A DNA stretch of 64,000 nt, taken from Amarolinea sp964580725 (GTDB lineage: Bacteria; Chloroflexota; Anaerolineae; SSC4; Amarolineaceae). The notes under the pieces were generated by a model. The model had not been told where the DNA came from and searched no databases. It worked only from the letters and a program-made list of their open reading frames with translations. Within the stretch, counting starts at the first letter, position 1. The number at the start of each line of letters is the position of its first letter. The stretch lies in assembly GCA_964580725.1 (NCBI GenBank), contig CAZOLV010000013.1:1-64000 (forward strand), read 5' to 3'. Below are positions 8,633 to 16,432 of the stretch, piece by piece. The position numbers and the translations under genes are program-made.

Positions 8633-10057
8633 ATGAATTCGATCATGTATCTGTTTCTGCTCGTCTTGCTGAGTCTTGTGCAGCCCCCACCGCAAACAGG
8701 CGCCATTGTGGTCGCCCCGCAGGGGCCGATCTTCAGCATCAGCGCCGCCATTGCGCAAGCCTCAGCCGGGGACACGATCACAGTTCAGGCAGGGACATAC
8801 CAGGAACGTCTGGTCATTGACAAACCCCTGACCCTGGAAGGGGTGGGCAACCCAGTCATTGACGGGGGAGGCGAGGGCACGGTCGTGCTCATCACCGCAC
8901 CCAACGTCACCCTGCGCGGCTTCCACATCCGCCACAGCGGCCATGTGCTGGAGCATGAGAACGGCGGCGTCGAAAGCCGCGCCGAGCGCACCATCATCGA
9001 GGGCAATCGGCTGGAAGAAGTCCTCTTCGGCATCTACCTGAACAACGCACCCAACAGCGTCGTGCGCAACAACGACGTGCGCGGCATGGATCTCGCCTCC
9101 GCCCAGCGCGGCGACTTGATCCGCTTCTGGTACAGCGACGCCAGCATCCTCGAAGGCAATACGATCGTCGAAGGGCGCGATGCGGTCATCTGGTTCTCCG
9201 AAAAGATCGTCATCCGCAACAACACGATTCGTGATGGCCGTTACGGTTTGCACTTCATGTATTGCGATAACAACCTTCTGGAAGGCAATCGCCTGGAGAA
9301 CAACTCGGTCGCAATTTACCTGATGAACAGCAAACGTCTCAGAGTCATCGGCAACACGCTGGCGAGCAGCCGCGGCCCCAGCGGCTATGGCCTGGGCCTC
9401 AAAGACATGGATGGCGTGTTGGTCGAAAACAATCACTTCCTGGACAACCGAGTTGCCATCTATCTGGACAATCCCCCGGCAGCCAGCGGCGTTACCGACC
9501 AGTTTCATCACAACCTCTTCGCCTTCAACGACATCGGCATCCTGTTCCTCCCGCACGTACGCGGCGCTCAACTGTGGGACAACATTTTCTGGGAAAATAC
9601 CGAGCAGGTCGCCATTCAAGGCGGCGGCGAGCTGAAGGGCAATCTCTGGCACAAAGACCAGCGCGGCAACTACTGGAGCGACTACACCGGCTTCGACGCC
9701 GATGGCGATGGCATTGGCGATCTGGCCTATCGCTCCACCAGCCTCTTCGAGAACATGATGGGCCGTTACCCCGCCCTGCGCCTGTTCAATCTCAGTCCGG
9801 CCGCCGACGCCATTGACCTGGCCGCGCGCGCCTTCCCCATCACCCGACCTCGCCCCAAGATGCAGGACGACAACCCGCTCATGTCCACGCCCATCATCCC
9901 GCCTGGCCCCGGCATGACGCAACCGGCGCGAGGACCCGCCCTGGCCGTTGCCTTGCTCCTGCTGACCATCGCCGGCGTCGTTTTGACCGCCGCCATCCCT
10001 CGCCATGAAACCGAGCGCCGCGCCCCCCGCTTACGACGCAAGCAGGTAACACCATGA
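8633..10057 (+). CDS. nosD: NosD copper-site maturation protein
   Basis: 474 aa. An N-terminal signal/anchor (MYLFLLVLLSLV) leads into a right-handed beta-helix of CASH/NosD repeats; strings such as VVRNNDV, ILEGNTIVEG and LLEGNRLENNS recur at about 22-residue intervals. The family motif DQRGNYWSDYTGFDADGDGIGD near residue 343 is clear. NosD acts on the outer face of the membrane with the NosFY transporter to build the CuZ site. Near the C-terminus a hydrophobic helix (about 433-455) with a basic tail suggests a second membrane anchor. The start could be 8633 or the in-frame ATG at 8645; neither has a strong ribosome site. The stop overlaps nosF by ATGA. Confidence 0.95.
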   Translation: MNSIMYLFLLVLLSLVQPPPQTGAIVVAPQGPIFSISAAIAQASAGDTITVQAGTYQERLVIDKPLTLEGVGNPVIDGGGEGTVVLITAPNVTLRGFHIRHSGHVLEHENGGVESRAERTIIEGNRLEEVLFGIYLNNAPNSVVRNNDVRGMDLASAQRGDLIRFWYSDASILEGNTIVEGRDAVIWFSEKIVIRNNTIRDGRYGLHFMYCDNNLLEGNRLENNSVAIYLMNSKRLRVIGNTLASSRGPSGYGLGLKDMDGVLVENNHFLDNRVAIYLDNPPAASGVTDQFHHNLFAFNDIGILFLPHVRGAQLWDNIFWENTEQVAIQGGGELKGNLWHKDQRGNYWSDYTGFDADGDGIGDLAYRSTSLFENMMGRYPALRLFNLSPAADAIDLAARAFPITRPRPKMQDDNPLMSTPIIPPGPGMTQPARGPALAVALLLLTIAGVVLTAAIPRHETERRAPRLRRKQVTP

Positions 10058-10944
10058 CTCAGACAATCTCCGCGCCTCGCAGCGGCGGCCACATGATCCA
10101 GGTGCAGAATCTGGAAAAACGCTTCGGCAAGGCAACGGTCGTCGCCAATCTCAGCTTCCAGGTGACATCTGGCGAGGCGCTGGCCCTATGGGGCGCCAAC
10201 GGCGCCGGCAAGACCACCGCCATCAAGTGCGTGCTCGGCCTGCTGCACTATCGCGGCTCGATCCAGGTTGCGGGTCTGGATGTCCGTCGCCAGGGGCGCG
10301 ACGTGCGCCGCCGCCTCGGCTATGTGCCGCAAGAACTCGCCTTCTATGACGATCTTTCCACCCTCGATACGGCGCGCCTGTATGGCCGGCTCAAGCATGT
10401 CACCGCGCAGCGGTCACAGGAAGTGCTGGCACAGGTCGGCCTGGCCGATCATCTGCGCAAGCCGGTCAGCGCCCTTTCTGGCGGCATGAAACAGCGCCTG
10501 GCGCTGGCCCTGGCGCTGTTGGCCGACCCGCCGGTGTTGGTGCTGGACGAACCGACTTCCAACCTGGACGCCCTGGCACGCGACCAGTTCCTGCAACTGC
10601 TGGTCGGCGTCAAGGCATCAGGCAAGACGATCCTTTTCACCTCGCACCGGCTAGAAGAAGTGGAAGCATTGGCCGATCGCGCTCTCGTTTTGGAAAAGGG
10701 ACACCTGATCGCCGCCGTGGAGGCATCGGCGCTGGCGCCGACGGTGGGACTCAAGAGCCGCATCAAGCTCTATCTGCCCGACAATCTGCTCGAACCGGCC
10801 ATGAACATCCTGCTGCGTGATGGCTTCAGCGTCTCGCGCAACGGCGCCGGCATCTATGTGGATGTCGAACCGGGTCACAAGGCGCAGCCGATTCAGGCCC
10901 TGGCCGCAGCTCAAATTGCGGTGCGCGACTTCGAAGTCATCTGA
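10054..10944 (+). CDS. nosF: NosF ABC transporter ATPase
   Basis: 296 aa cytoplasmic ATPase driving the NosFY transporter needed for CuZ assembly. Walker A GANGAGKT is at residues 47-54, the signature LSGGMKQRL near 148, and Walker B VLVLDEPTSNLD follows. The H-loop histidine is in FTSHRLEE. The first 13 residues (MTQTISAPRSGGH) precede the usual start point MIQVQNL; an internal ATG at 10093 is an alternative, but the ATGA overlap with nosD at 10054-10057 supports the longer form. Confidence 0.95.
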   Translation: MTQTISAPRSGGHMIQVQNLEKRFGKATVVANLSFQVTSGEALALWGANGAGKTTAIKCVLGLLHYRGSIQVAGLDVRRQGRDVRRRLGYVPQELAFYDDLSTLDTARLYGRLKHVTAQRSQEVLAQVGLADHLRKPVSALSGGMKQRLALALALLADPPVLVLDEPTSNLDALARDQFLQLLVGVKASGKTILFTSHRLEEVEALADRALVLEKGHLIAAVEASALAPTVGLKSRIKLYLPDNLLEPAMNILLRDGFSVSRNGAGIYVDVEPGHKAQPIQALAAAQIAVRDFEVI

Positions 10945-10954
10945 GGTTTGGATC

Positions 10955-11782
10955 ATGGATCTTCGCAACGTGGCAACGTTGTTGCAAAAAGAACTGCGCG
11001 ACTCGCTGCGCAACCGCTGGTTCGTGCTGTACGCCGTGGCCTTCACCGTCCTGGCGCTTGGCCTGTCCTTCCTGGCCCTTTCGGGGGCGGGCGTGGTGGG
11101 CTTTGCCGGCTTCGGTCGCACTGCTGCCAGCCTCATCAACCTCGTCTTGCTGATCGTTCCCCTGATGGCGCTCACCGTTGGCGCACAGAGCCTGGCCGCC
11201 GAATCGGAACGCGGCACCCTCAGCTACCTGCTGGCGCAGCCCGTGACGCGCCTGGAAGTCTTCCTGGGCAAGTATCTGGGCCTGGCGCTGGCCATCCTGG
11301 CCGCGCTGACCCTGGGCTTTGGCGTCTCCGGGCTGGTCATGGCCTCCAACGGCCTGGCCTACGCCGAATCGTATCTGCTGATGGTGGGCCTGGCCTTCCT
11401 GCTGGCGCTCACCATGCTCAGCGTCGGGTTCGTCATCTCAGTTTTTGCGCACAAGGCCGGCATCGCCATCGGCATCTCCCTCTTCCTCTGGCTGACCTTC
11501 GTCTTTCTGGGCGATCTGGGCATGATGGGCACCGCCATCTCGATGCGGCTGAAGATCGCCGATCTTTTCCTGCTGGCCAGCGCCAATCCGCTGCAGGTTT
11601 TCAAGATGGCCTCCATCCTCAGCATCAACGCCACCCTCGATGTGCTTGGGCCAGCGGGCCTCTATGCCCTGCAGACCTATGGCAACAGCCTTCTCGGCCT
11701 CTTCGTCGGCGTGCTGATCGTCTGGATCATCGCCCCTCTTGTCCTGGCCTATGCACGCTTCCGGCAACGAGGAGATTTCTAA
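10955..11782 (+). CDS. nosY: NosY ABC transporter permease
   Basis: 275 aa integral membrane protein of the ABC-2 type with six hydrophobic segments. After the amphipathic start (LLQKELRDSLRNRWFV) comes the first helix near residue 25. The motif AAESERGTLSYLLAQPVTR between helices 2 and 3 is typical of NosY. It pairs with NosF. The start ATG at 10955 lies 10 bp after nosF and has GAGG nine bases upstream; the frame is open further left, inside nosF, but that extension is a shadow. Confidence 0.94.
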   Translation: MDLRNVATLLQKELRDSLRNRWFVLYAVAFTVLALGLSFLALSGAGVVGFAGFGRTAASLINLVLLIVPLMALTVGAQSLAAESERGTLSYLLAQPVTRLEVFLGKYLGLALAILAALTLGFGVSGLVMASNGLAYAESYLLMVGLAFLLALTMLSVGFVISVFAHKAGIAIGISLFLWLTFVFLGDLGMMGTAISMRLKIADLFLLASANPLQVFKMASILSINATLDVLGPAGLYALQTYGNSLLGLFVGVLIVWIIAPLVLAYARFRQRGDF

Positions 11783-11849
11783 TATCAACCGTGCACCTCG
11801 CCTCCCAACACCCCCTCGATTCCATCTCATTCAACGTGGAGAGAGATAG

Positions 11850-12335
11850 ATGAAAACGCGCATCTTCCTGCTGATTCTGCTGGCCCTGCTTCTGGCAAGC
11901 TGCGGCGGCGGGCAGACGGAGATCAAGCCCCCAACGATTCGTTACGGCGAAGACAAATGCGCCGACTGCGACATGATCATCAACGAGCCTCGCTTTGCCG
12001 CCGCCGCCATCCGTGAGATCAGCGCCAGCGACTACGAGAGTCTCTTGTTCGATGACATCGGCGACCTGGTGCGCTACATGGCCGAGCACCAGGACATGAA
12101 GTTCGCAGCCGCCTATGTACACGACTACGACACCGAGGCCTGGGTGGAGGTAGAAAAAGCGACCTTCATGCGCAGCAAGACGCTCAAAACCCCGATGATG
12201 AGCGGCCTGGCCGCCAGCAGCAGCCAGGGCGGCGCCGAGGCGCTGGCAGCCAAATGGAACGGAACCGTTCTCGACTGGCCTACGCTGCAAAAAGAAGGCG
12301 CCGGCATGTCGGGCGGCATGGGCGGCAGCCATTGA
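11850..12335 (+). CDS. nosL: NosL copper chaperone lipoprotein
   Basis: 161 aa outer-face lipoprotein that delivers Cu(I) for NosZ maturation. The lipobox LLASC places the lipid-bearing residue at C18. The conserved NosL metal-binding motif CADCDM follows at C37, C40 and M42. A Met/Gly/His-rich tail (GAGMSGGMGGSH) could add copper ligands and is not typical of all NosL proteins. A GGAGAGA ribosome site precedes the ATG. Last gene of the nosDFYL block, 67 bp after nosY. Confidence 0.95.
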   Translation: MKTRIFLLILLALLLASCGGGQTEIKPPTIRYGEDKCADCDMIINEPRFAAAAIREISASDYESLLFDDIGDLVRYMAEHQDMKFAAAYVHDYDTEAWVEVEKATFMRSKTLKTPMMSGLAASSSQGGAEALAAKWNGTVLDWPTLQKEGAGMSGGMGGSH

Positions 12336-12380
12336 GAGATTGTTCCGAAGTTGCGAAGCGCGTCACAAGTCCTGTCAGGA

Positions 12381-12409
12381 TTGACGAATTTCGCACTTTG
12401 TAGTATGCT
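12381..12409 (+). promoter_or_regulatory. Sigma70-type promoter before the cytochrome c gene
   Basis: TTGACG (12381-12386), 17 bp, TATGCT (12404-12409). It would give a leader of about 120 nt for the cytochrome gene, separating it from the nosL transcript. Confidence 0.6.
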
Positions 12410-12537
12410 TGACGCCGTGCGTCAGGCGTCCATCTGGGCTAACTGGCGCAATGCGCTTGTTACCATAGCATCCACAAGATTGCATCAGCATTGCAATGCA
12501 AGTCAAGTCAAGTCAGTACGGAGGAGATCAAGAACGT

Positions 12538-12972
12538 ATGCGCAGGCTTTTGTTGTTTACAGTATTGGTTGTGGTCGTTGTGGCATTGGCCGCATGTGGC
12601 GGCAGCACAACACCCGTCCCGGCCAGAGTCACCGATGCACCCAAGGCCACCGATGCACCCAAGCCGACCGAACCCCCCAAGACAGCGGCGGGTGATCCTG
12701 TTGCTGGCAAGAAGGTGTACGACACGGCGTGCGTCGCTTGCCACGGCCCCGACGCAACGGGTATCACGGGTCTGGGCAAGTCATGGGTCACGTCGGAATT
12801 CGTCAAGTCGCAGACCGATGCACAGTTGTTGGACTTCATCAAGAAAGGCCGTCTCGCCTCAGATCCCGCCAACACCACGGGTGTTGACATGCCCGCCAAG
12901 GGCGGCAACCCGGCTTTGAACGACGCCGACCTCAACAACATCATCGCGTACATGCGCTCGATCAACAAGTAA
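12538..12972 (+). CDS. Lipoprotein monoheme cytochrome c
   Basis: 144 aa. A signal peptide ends in the lipobox LAAC (C20). A Pro/Thr/Ala-rich tether with the repeated unit TDAPKA (residues 32-50) precedes one class I cytochrome c domain. The heme motif CVACH is at 65-69; the probable distal Met is in GVDMPAKGG near 118. The likely role is electron donor to NosZ on the outer face of the membrane, judging from position after nosL. The start at 12538 has GGAGGA 11 bases upstream; an open extension to 12496 lacks a ribosome site and would disrupt the signal peptide. It has its own promoter and a strong terminator. Confidence 0.92.
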   Translation: MRRLLLFTVLVVVVVALAACGGSTTPVPARVTDAPKATDAPKPTEPPKTAAGDPVAGKKVYDTACVACHGPDATGITGLGKSWVTSEFVKSQTDAQLLDFIKKGRLASDPANTTGVDMPAKGGNPALNDADLNNIIAYMRSINK

Positions 12973-13034
12973 ACTGCCGTCATGCCGACCGCCAGCCCCC
13001 CTCTGCGCTGGCGCCCCTGGCATCGTCGAAGGGT

Positions 13035-13067
13035 CGCGCCTGGGCTTACCAGGCGCGGTCTTTTTTT
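13035..13067 (+). terminator. Strong intrinsic terminator after cytochrome c
   Basis: A perfect 9-bp GC-rich stem CGCGCCTGG/CCAGGCGCG with loop GCTTA is followed by GTC and seven T (13061-13067). It ends the cytochrome transcript and insulates the nos region from the two membrane genes that follow. Confidence 0.93.
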
Positions 13068-13271
13068 GCGGCTCCAGAGCGGCCGGCGCCACTGCTGCGG
13101 GCATGGGGCTGACCGCAGCATGACAAAAGTCGCAGACGCCAGCAAGAACTGGCGCGATCATGCGCCGCGAAGGTGCGACCTTCGACATTCCACCCATGAC
13201 GCCGAACCGCCGCAGCCCGTGGAGTCATCCTGACCCACGCCGGCCAACGGCGCCCTGTAGGACAACGCCAT

Positions 13272-13712
13272 ATGCCGACATTTACCCGTTGGTGCATCAA
13301 AACCGGATTCATCTATTTCGTCGCAGCGGTGACTCTGTTTGCCGTCTTGCTTTGGGGACAGTTACTCACGCTGCCGCCGGTGATTGCGGCGCTGCGCCCG
13401 GTGGCCTATCATCTGCTGATGGTTGGTTGGGCGACGCAGCTCATCTTCGGCATCGTCTTTTGGATGTTTCCCCGCCTGAGCAAAGAACAGCCGCGCGGCA
13501 ATGAACGTGCGGCCTGGGCAGTCTACGCCATGCTGAACAGCGGGCTGCTGCTGCGCCTGCTGGCCGAACCGCTACAGATGGTGCAGCCCACGCCAGTCTT
13601 GGGCTGGCTGCTCGTCATTTCGGGTCTGCTACAGGTCAGCGCAGGCGGCGTCTTCGTCTGGAACTCCTGGAACCGCGTCAAGCCGTTGGGCGGGCCGGTC
13701 GGAGGCAAGTAG
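13272..13712 (+). CDS. Small four-helix membrane protein, paralog 1
   Basis: 146 aa with four predicted membrane helices: about 12-32, 43-67, 80-97 and 107-130. Helix 2 has the pattern YHLLMVGWATQLIFGI followed by FWMFPR. The H-x5-GW-x2-Q-x3-G-x3-W-x2-PR spacing is shared with the next gene. It resembles helices of heme-copper oxidase subunit I or related heme proteins, and the His could be a heme ligand, but the protein is far too short to be an oxidase. No function is assigned. The ribosome site is weak. It lies after the terminator that closes the cytochrome gene; a respiratory role is inference from location. Confidence 0.8.
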   Translation: MPTFTRWCIKTGFIYFVAAVTLFAVLLWGQLLTLPPVIAALRPVAYHLLMVGWATQLIFGIVFWMFPRLSKEQPRGNERAAWAVYAMLNSGLLLRLLAEPLQMVQPTPVLGWLLVISGLLQVSAGGVFVWNSWNRVKPLGGPVGGK

Positions 13713-13715
13713 CCG

Positions 13716-14147
13716 ATGCCCGAACTCTCGCGCTGGTTCATCCGCACCGCGTTCGTCTTCATGCTCGTTGGCTTTACCCTGGGCGATTTGATCCTGACCG
13801 AAAAAGGGCTTGGCATCATCCCCGGCATGTGGGCCTGGCTGCCGATTCACGTTTATTGCGTGTTGTTCGGTTGGATCATCCAACTGACCATGGGTATGGC
13901 CTACTGGATCTTGCCGCGCTGGGGCGTGACCGAGGGCCGCAACCGCGGCAACACGCAATTGCCGATCATCAGCTATATCAGTTTGAACACCGGCCTGCTG
14001 TGCCTGCTGCCGACGCCCTGGTTGCGCAACGTCTGGGGAGCGGAGTTAGCCGCCGCGCTCGGCGCCGTTGGAGGCACGTTGCTGTTGTTGGCGTTTGTGG
14101 CCTTCAGCGCCCACGCCTGGCCGCGCGTCAAGCCGTTCCTGGTTTGA
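13716..14147 (+). CDS. Small four-helix membrane protein, paralog 2
   Basis: 143 aa, starting three bases after the previous stop, with GGAGG inside the end of the upstream gene. Four hydrophobic segments are visible. It shares with the preceding protein an N-terminal W-[FC]-I-[RK]-T start, the helix 2 pattern IHVYCVLFGWIIQLTMGM then YWILPR, an Asn before a Leu-rich helix 3, and a closing helix ending in W-x-R-V-K-P. The two are clearly duplicated genes and probably form a heterodimer. Single conserved His per protein. Function unknown. Confidence 0.82.
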   Translation: MPELSRWFIRTAFVFMLVGFTLGDLILTEKGLGIIPGMWAWLPIHVYCVLFGWIIQLTMGMAYWILPRWGVTEGRNRGNTQLPIISYISLNTGLLCLLPTPWLRNVWGAELAAALGAVGGTLLLLAFVAFSAHAWPRVKPFLV

Positions 14148-14156
14148 TGCGCACGC

Positions 14157-14185
14157 TTCCCATTTGACCGGCGTTGTGGTATCAT
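14157..14185 (+). promoter_or_regulatory. Extended -10 promoter candidate
   Basis: TTCCCA (14157-14162), 17 bp, TATCAT (14180-14185), with TGG directly before the -10. It points toward the tandem-repeat gap and the orphan gene at 14460. The -35 overlaps the end of the spacer after paralog 2. Confidence 0.4.
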
Positions 14186-14280
14186 TTCCCTGTCTCGCAC
14201 AAGACGATCGTGGGCGATCGCCCCTATCCAATGGGCAAGCGCCAGGCCGCGCCCACAGTGATTCGCAAGAGAAAGACGCA

Positions 14281-14380
14281 NNNNNNNNNNNNNNNNNNNN
14301 NNNNNNNNNNNNNNNNNNNNNNNNNNNNNNNNNNNNNNNNNNNNNNNNNNNNNNNNNNNNNNNNNNNNNNNNNNNNNNNN
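14281..14380. other. Assembly gap (100 N)
   Basis: Exactly 100 N, a conventional scaffold gap of unknown true size. The left flank ends in one repeat-like unit (AGAGAAAGAC) and the right flank begins in a 12-bp tandem array, so the gap almost certainly spans the rest of that array. Confidence 0.98.
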
Positions 14381-14447
14381 GAGAAAGACCAAGAGAAAGA
14401 CCAAGAGAAAGACCAAGAGAAAGACCAAGAGAAAGACCAAGAGAAAG
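14381..14447 (+). repeat. 12-bp tandem repeat array (GAGAAAGACCAA)
   Basis: Five full units of GAGAAAGACCAA plus a partial unit run from the gap to 13 bp before the next start codon. In one frame it would read Glu-Lys-Asp-Gln repeats, but nothing supports coding. The last partial unit supplies the purine-rich AGAAAGGAAG ribosome site of the downstream gene, so array end and translation signal are joined. Confidence 0.95.
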
Positions 14448-14459
14448 GAAGAACCGATC

Positions 14460-14915
14460 ATGTCCGACACAGTGTTGCCGCAAGCCGATGAACAACTCGT
14501 CGAACAGGTGCGTGGGTTGTTGGCCGGAGAGCCGCCTTCGTTCGAGGACTATCAGGCGGGCGAGGGTCAGCGCGCCGTTGTACCCGCCGACATTGCGCAA
14601 GCGCCGGAGGCAGAGCGAGCCTTCGAGCACCCCAAAGGCGTTTTGGGCTGGTTGTGGGATCAGGTGGCGCGCGTGGCCAAAGTGGTCATCTGCGGCCCCG
14701 AAGTGTACGACAAACTGATCGCCGTCTCCGCCGACGAGATCAAGGCGACAGTGGACAAACTGCTGGTTGACCTGATTGCACGCATCACCGACCGTCTGCC
14801 GGGGTGGCTGCGCCCGTTCGTCCCGCTCATCCGCCCCATCGTCGCCCAGGCCATTGCCTACGAAATCCATCAGGCCATCAACAGCGGGCTGAAGAGCTAT
14901 TGCGGAACGGCCTGA
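14460..14915 (+). CDS. Orphan helical protein after the tandem repeat
   Basis: 151 aa. I do not recognise the family. An acidic, Gln-rich N-terminal third (1-58) is followed by GVLGWLWDQVARVAKVVICGPEV, then a long amphipathic helical region, and a Pro-flanked apolar stretch (LPGWLRPFVPLIRPIVAQAIAY, about 116-137) that could be membrane-associated. No catalytic motif. The start is chosen for AAAGGAAG eight bases upstream. The gene directly follows an assembly gap, so upstream context is incomplete. Confidence 0.65.
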   Translation: MSDTVLPQADEQLVEQVRGLLAGEPPSFEDYQAGEGQRAVVPADIAQAPEAERAFEHPKGVLGWLWDQVARVAKVVICGPEVYDKLIAVSADEIKATVDKLLVDLIARITDRLPGWLRPFVPLIRPIVAQAIAYEIHQAINSGLKSYCGTA

Positions 14916-14939
14916 GCGCAAGGGGGTTAGCGCTGCGCC

Positions 14940-15716
14940 TCAACCGGTGAGCAGCGCACCCAGGCTGAAGCCCCCGTCTACCACCAACACGCTGCCGGTG
15001 GTAAAGTTGGAGGCGTTCGACGCCAAATAGAGAGCGGCGCCGGTCAATTCCTCTGGATCGGCGATGCGGCGCTGCGGTGTAGCCCGTTCCAGCATGGCGC
15101 TGAGCTGCGGGCTGCTCCACAGCGCCGCTGAAAAGCGCGTGCGGATGAAGCCTGGCACCAGCGCGTTGACCTGGATGTTGGCGGGGCCAAGCTCCGCCGC
15201 CAGCGCCTTCGTCAGCATGATGACTGCTGCTTTGCTGACGCTGTAGACGCCCATCTGCGGCGCCGGGTTGATGCCGGCAATCGAGGCGACGTTGATGATC
15301 TTGCCGCCGCCCTGCTTGCGCATGATTGGCGCAACAGCCTGGATCAGGTAAAAATAGCCCTTGACGTTGACCTCGAAAATCTTGTCCCACTGATTCTCGC
15401 TGGCCGCAAGCAGCGGGCCAAAATGCGGATTGGTTGCGGCGTTGTTGACCACGATGTCAATACGCCCAAACGCCTCCAGCGCCTGCGCCGCCGTTGCCGC
15501 GGCGTCGGCCTGGCGGCCGGCGTGAGCGGCCAACGCCAGCGCCTGCCCGCCCTGTTCCCTGATCTTCTCAGCCACGGGGCCGATGTTTTCCAGCTTGCGG
15601 CTGGTGACGACGACGGCGGCGCCTGCAGCGGCGTAAGCCAGGGCAATCGCTTCGCCGATGCCGCGCGAAGCGCCGGTGACGATGGCTACCTTGCCCGTCA
15701 AATCGAATTGTGTCAC
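14940..15716 (-). CDS. Short-chain dehydrogenase/reductase
   Basis: 258 aa classical SDR. The Rossmann glycine motif is TGASRGIG near residue 14, the NNAA motif follows near 90, and the catalytic Ser...Tyr-x3-Lys is NVASIAGI with YSVSKAA. The closing VVDGGFSLG is typical of FabG-like enzymes. Substrate is not predictable. The start is GTG at 15716 with GAAGGGA seven bases upstream, overlapping the stop of the methyltransferase gene (GTGA), so the two are translationally coupled. Longer readings into the upstream gene are shadows. Confidence 0.92.
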   Translation of the reverse strand: MTQFDLTGKVAIVTGASRGIGEAIALAYAAAGAAVVVTSRKLENIGPVAEKIREQGGQALALAAHAGRQADAAATAAQALEAFGRIDIVVNNAATNPHFGPLLAASENQWDKIFEVNVKGYFYLIQAVAPIMRKQGGGKIINVASIAGINPAPQMGVYSVSKAAVIMLTKALAAELGPANIQVNALVPGFIRTRFSAALWSSPQLSAMLERATPQRRIADPEELTGAALYLASNASNFTTGSVLVVDGGFSLGALLTG

Positions 15717-16315
15717 GAATCGTCCCTTCTGAACAAATACCAGGCGGAGGTCTGCGGGCCTTCCTGGCCTTGCTGCACCCACACCGTCTGCCAGGCGGGC
15801 GCCAGCAGCGCCTGCACCTGTTCCTGATCGAATCCGAAGCGCGCCGGCTGCCCATCCAGGCGGCAGGCGCCGCGCGCATAGAGCATGAAATGGGCGCCGG
15901 GTTTGGTGTGACGCGTGAGGTGCGCCGCGTAGCGTTGTTGTTCGGTCGGCGCCAGGCCATGCAAGCAGCCGATGTCCAGCGCCAGATCGTAGCGCGTCCC
16001 GGCCCAACGCCAGTCGGTCACATCGCCCACGAGGAAGCAAGCCTGAAAGCGCAACGTGGGCGGCTCTTGGGTCAGCCGTCGCTGGGCGCGCCGAATGGCC
16101 AGTGGAACGCTGTCAACGCCGACGGCCTGCCAGCCGTGACGGATGAGGAAGATGGTGTTCAGGCCGCTGCCACAGCCCAGGTCTACAGCCAGGCCGGGGG
16201 TCAGTTCGCCCGACTGCACGAGGCGCACGACCTCCGGCGGGGTGACGCCCGTCTCCCAGGGGGCTTTACCTGTCAGGTAGGCCAGCCAAAACATGGCCCG
16301 ACGTTTCCAACCCAT
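15713..16315 (-). CDS. Class I SAM-dependent methyltransferase
   Basis: 200 aa. Motif I is VDLGCGSGLNTIFL (residues about 44-57), motif II has VGVDSVPLAI, and DIGCLHGL resembles the post-motif of TPMT-like methyltransferases. The N-terminal WLAYLTGKAPWETGVTPPEV, with its PWE-x-G-x3-P pattern, also resembles thiopurine/tellurite-type methyltransferases. It lies between a zinc-ribbon gene and the SDR in one minus-strand operon. Methyl acceptor unknown. Confidence 0.88.
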   Translation of the reverse strand: MGWKRRAMFWLAYLTGKAPWETGVTPPEVVRLVQSGELTPGLAVDLGCGSGLNTIFLIRHGWQAVGVDSVPLAIRRAQRRLTQEPPTLRFQACFLVGDVTDWRWAGTRYDLALDIGCLHGLAPTEQQRYAAHLTRHTKPGAHFMLYARGACRLDGQPARFGFDQEQVQALLAPAWQTVWVQQGQEGPQTSAWYLFRRDDS

Positions 16316-16432
16316 GAAATTTTGCGCCGTCTCCGTGTTGTTCGATGTGAGGGCCGTGCGGCAGACTGTCCGTTTTCAGCCAGAATACGATGCCGATCGC
16401 ACGTCGGGGTGATGATGTCGTTGAAGGCGCGC

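Noticed and set aside
14174..14491. Glu-Lys-Asp-Gln repeat protein spanning the gap
   Set aside because: No ribosome site or conserved sequence; the array is better explained as an intergenic tandem repeat.
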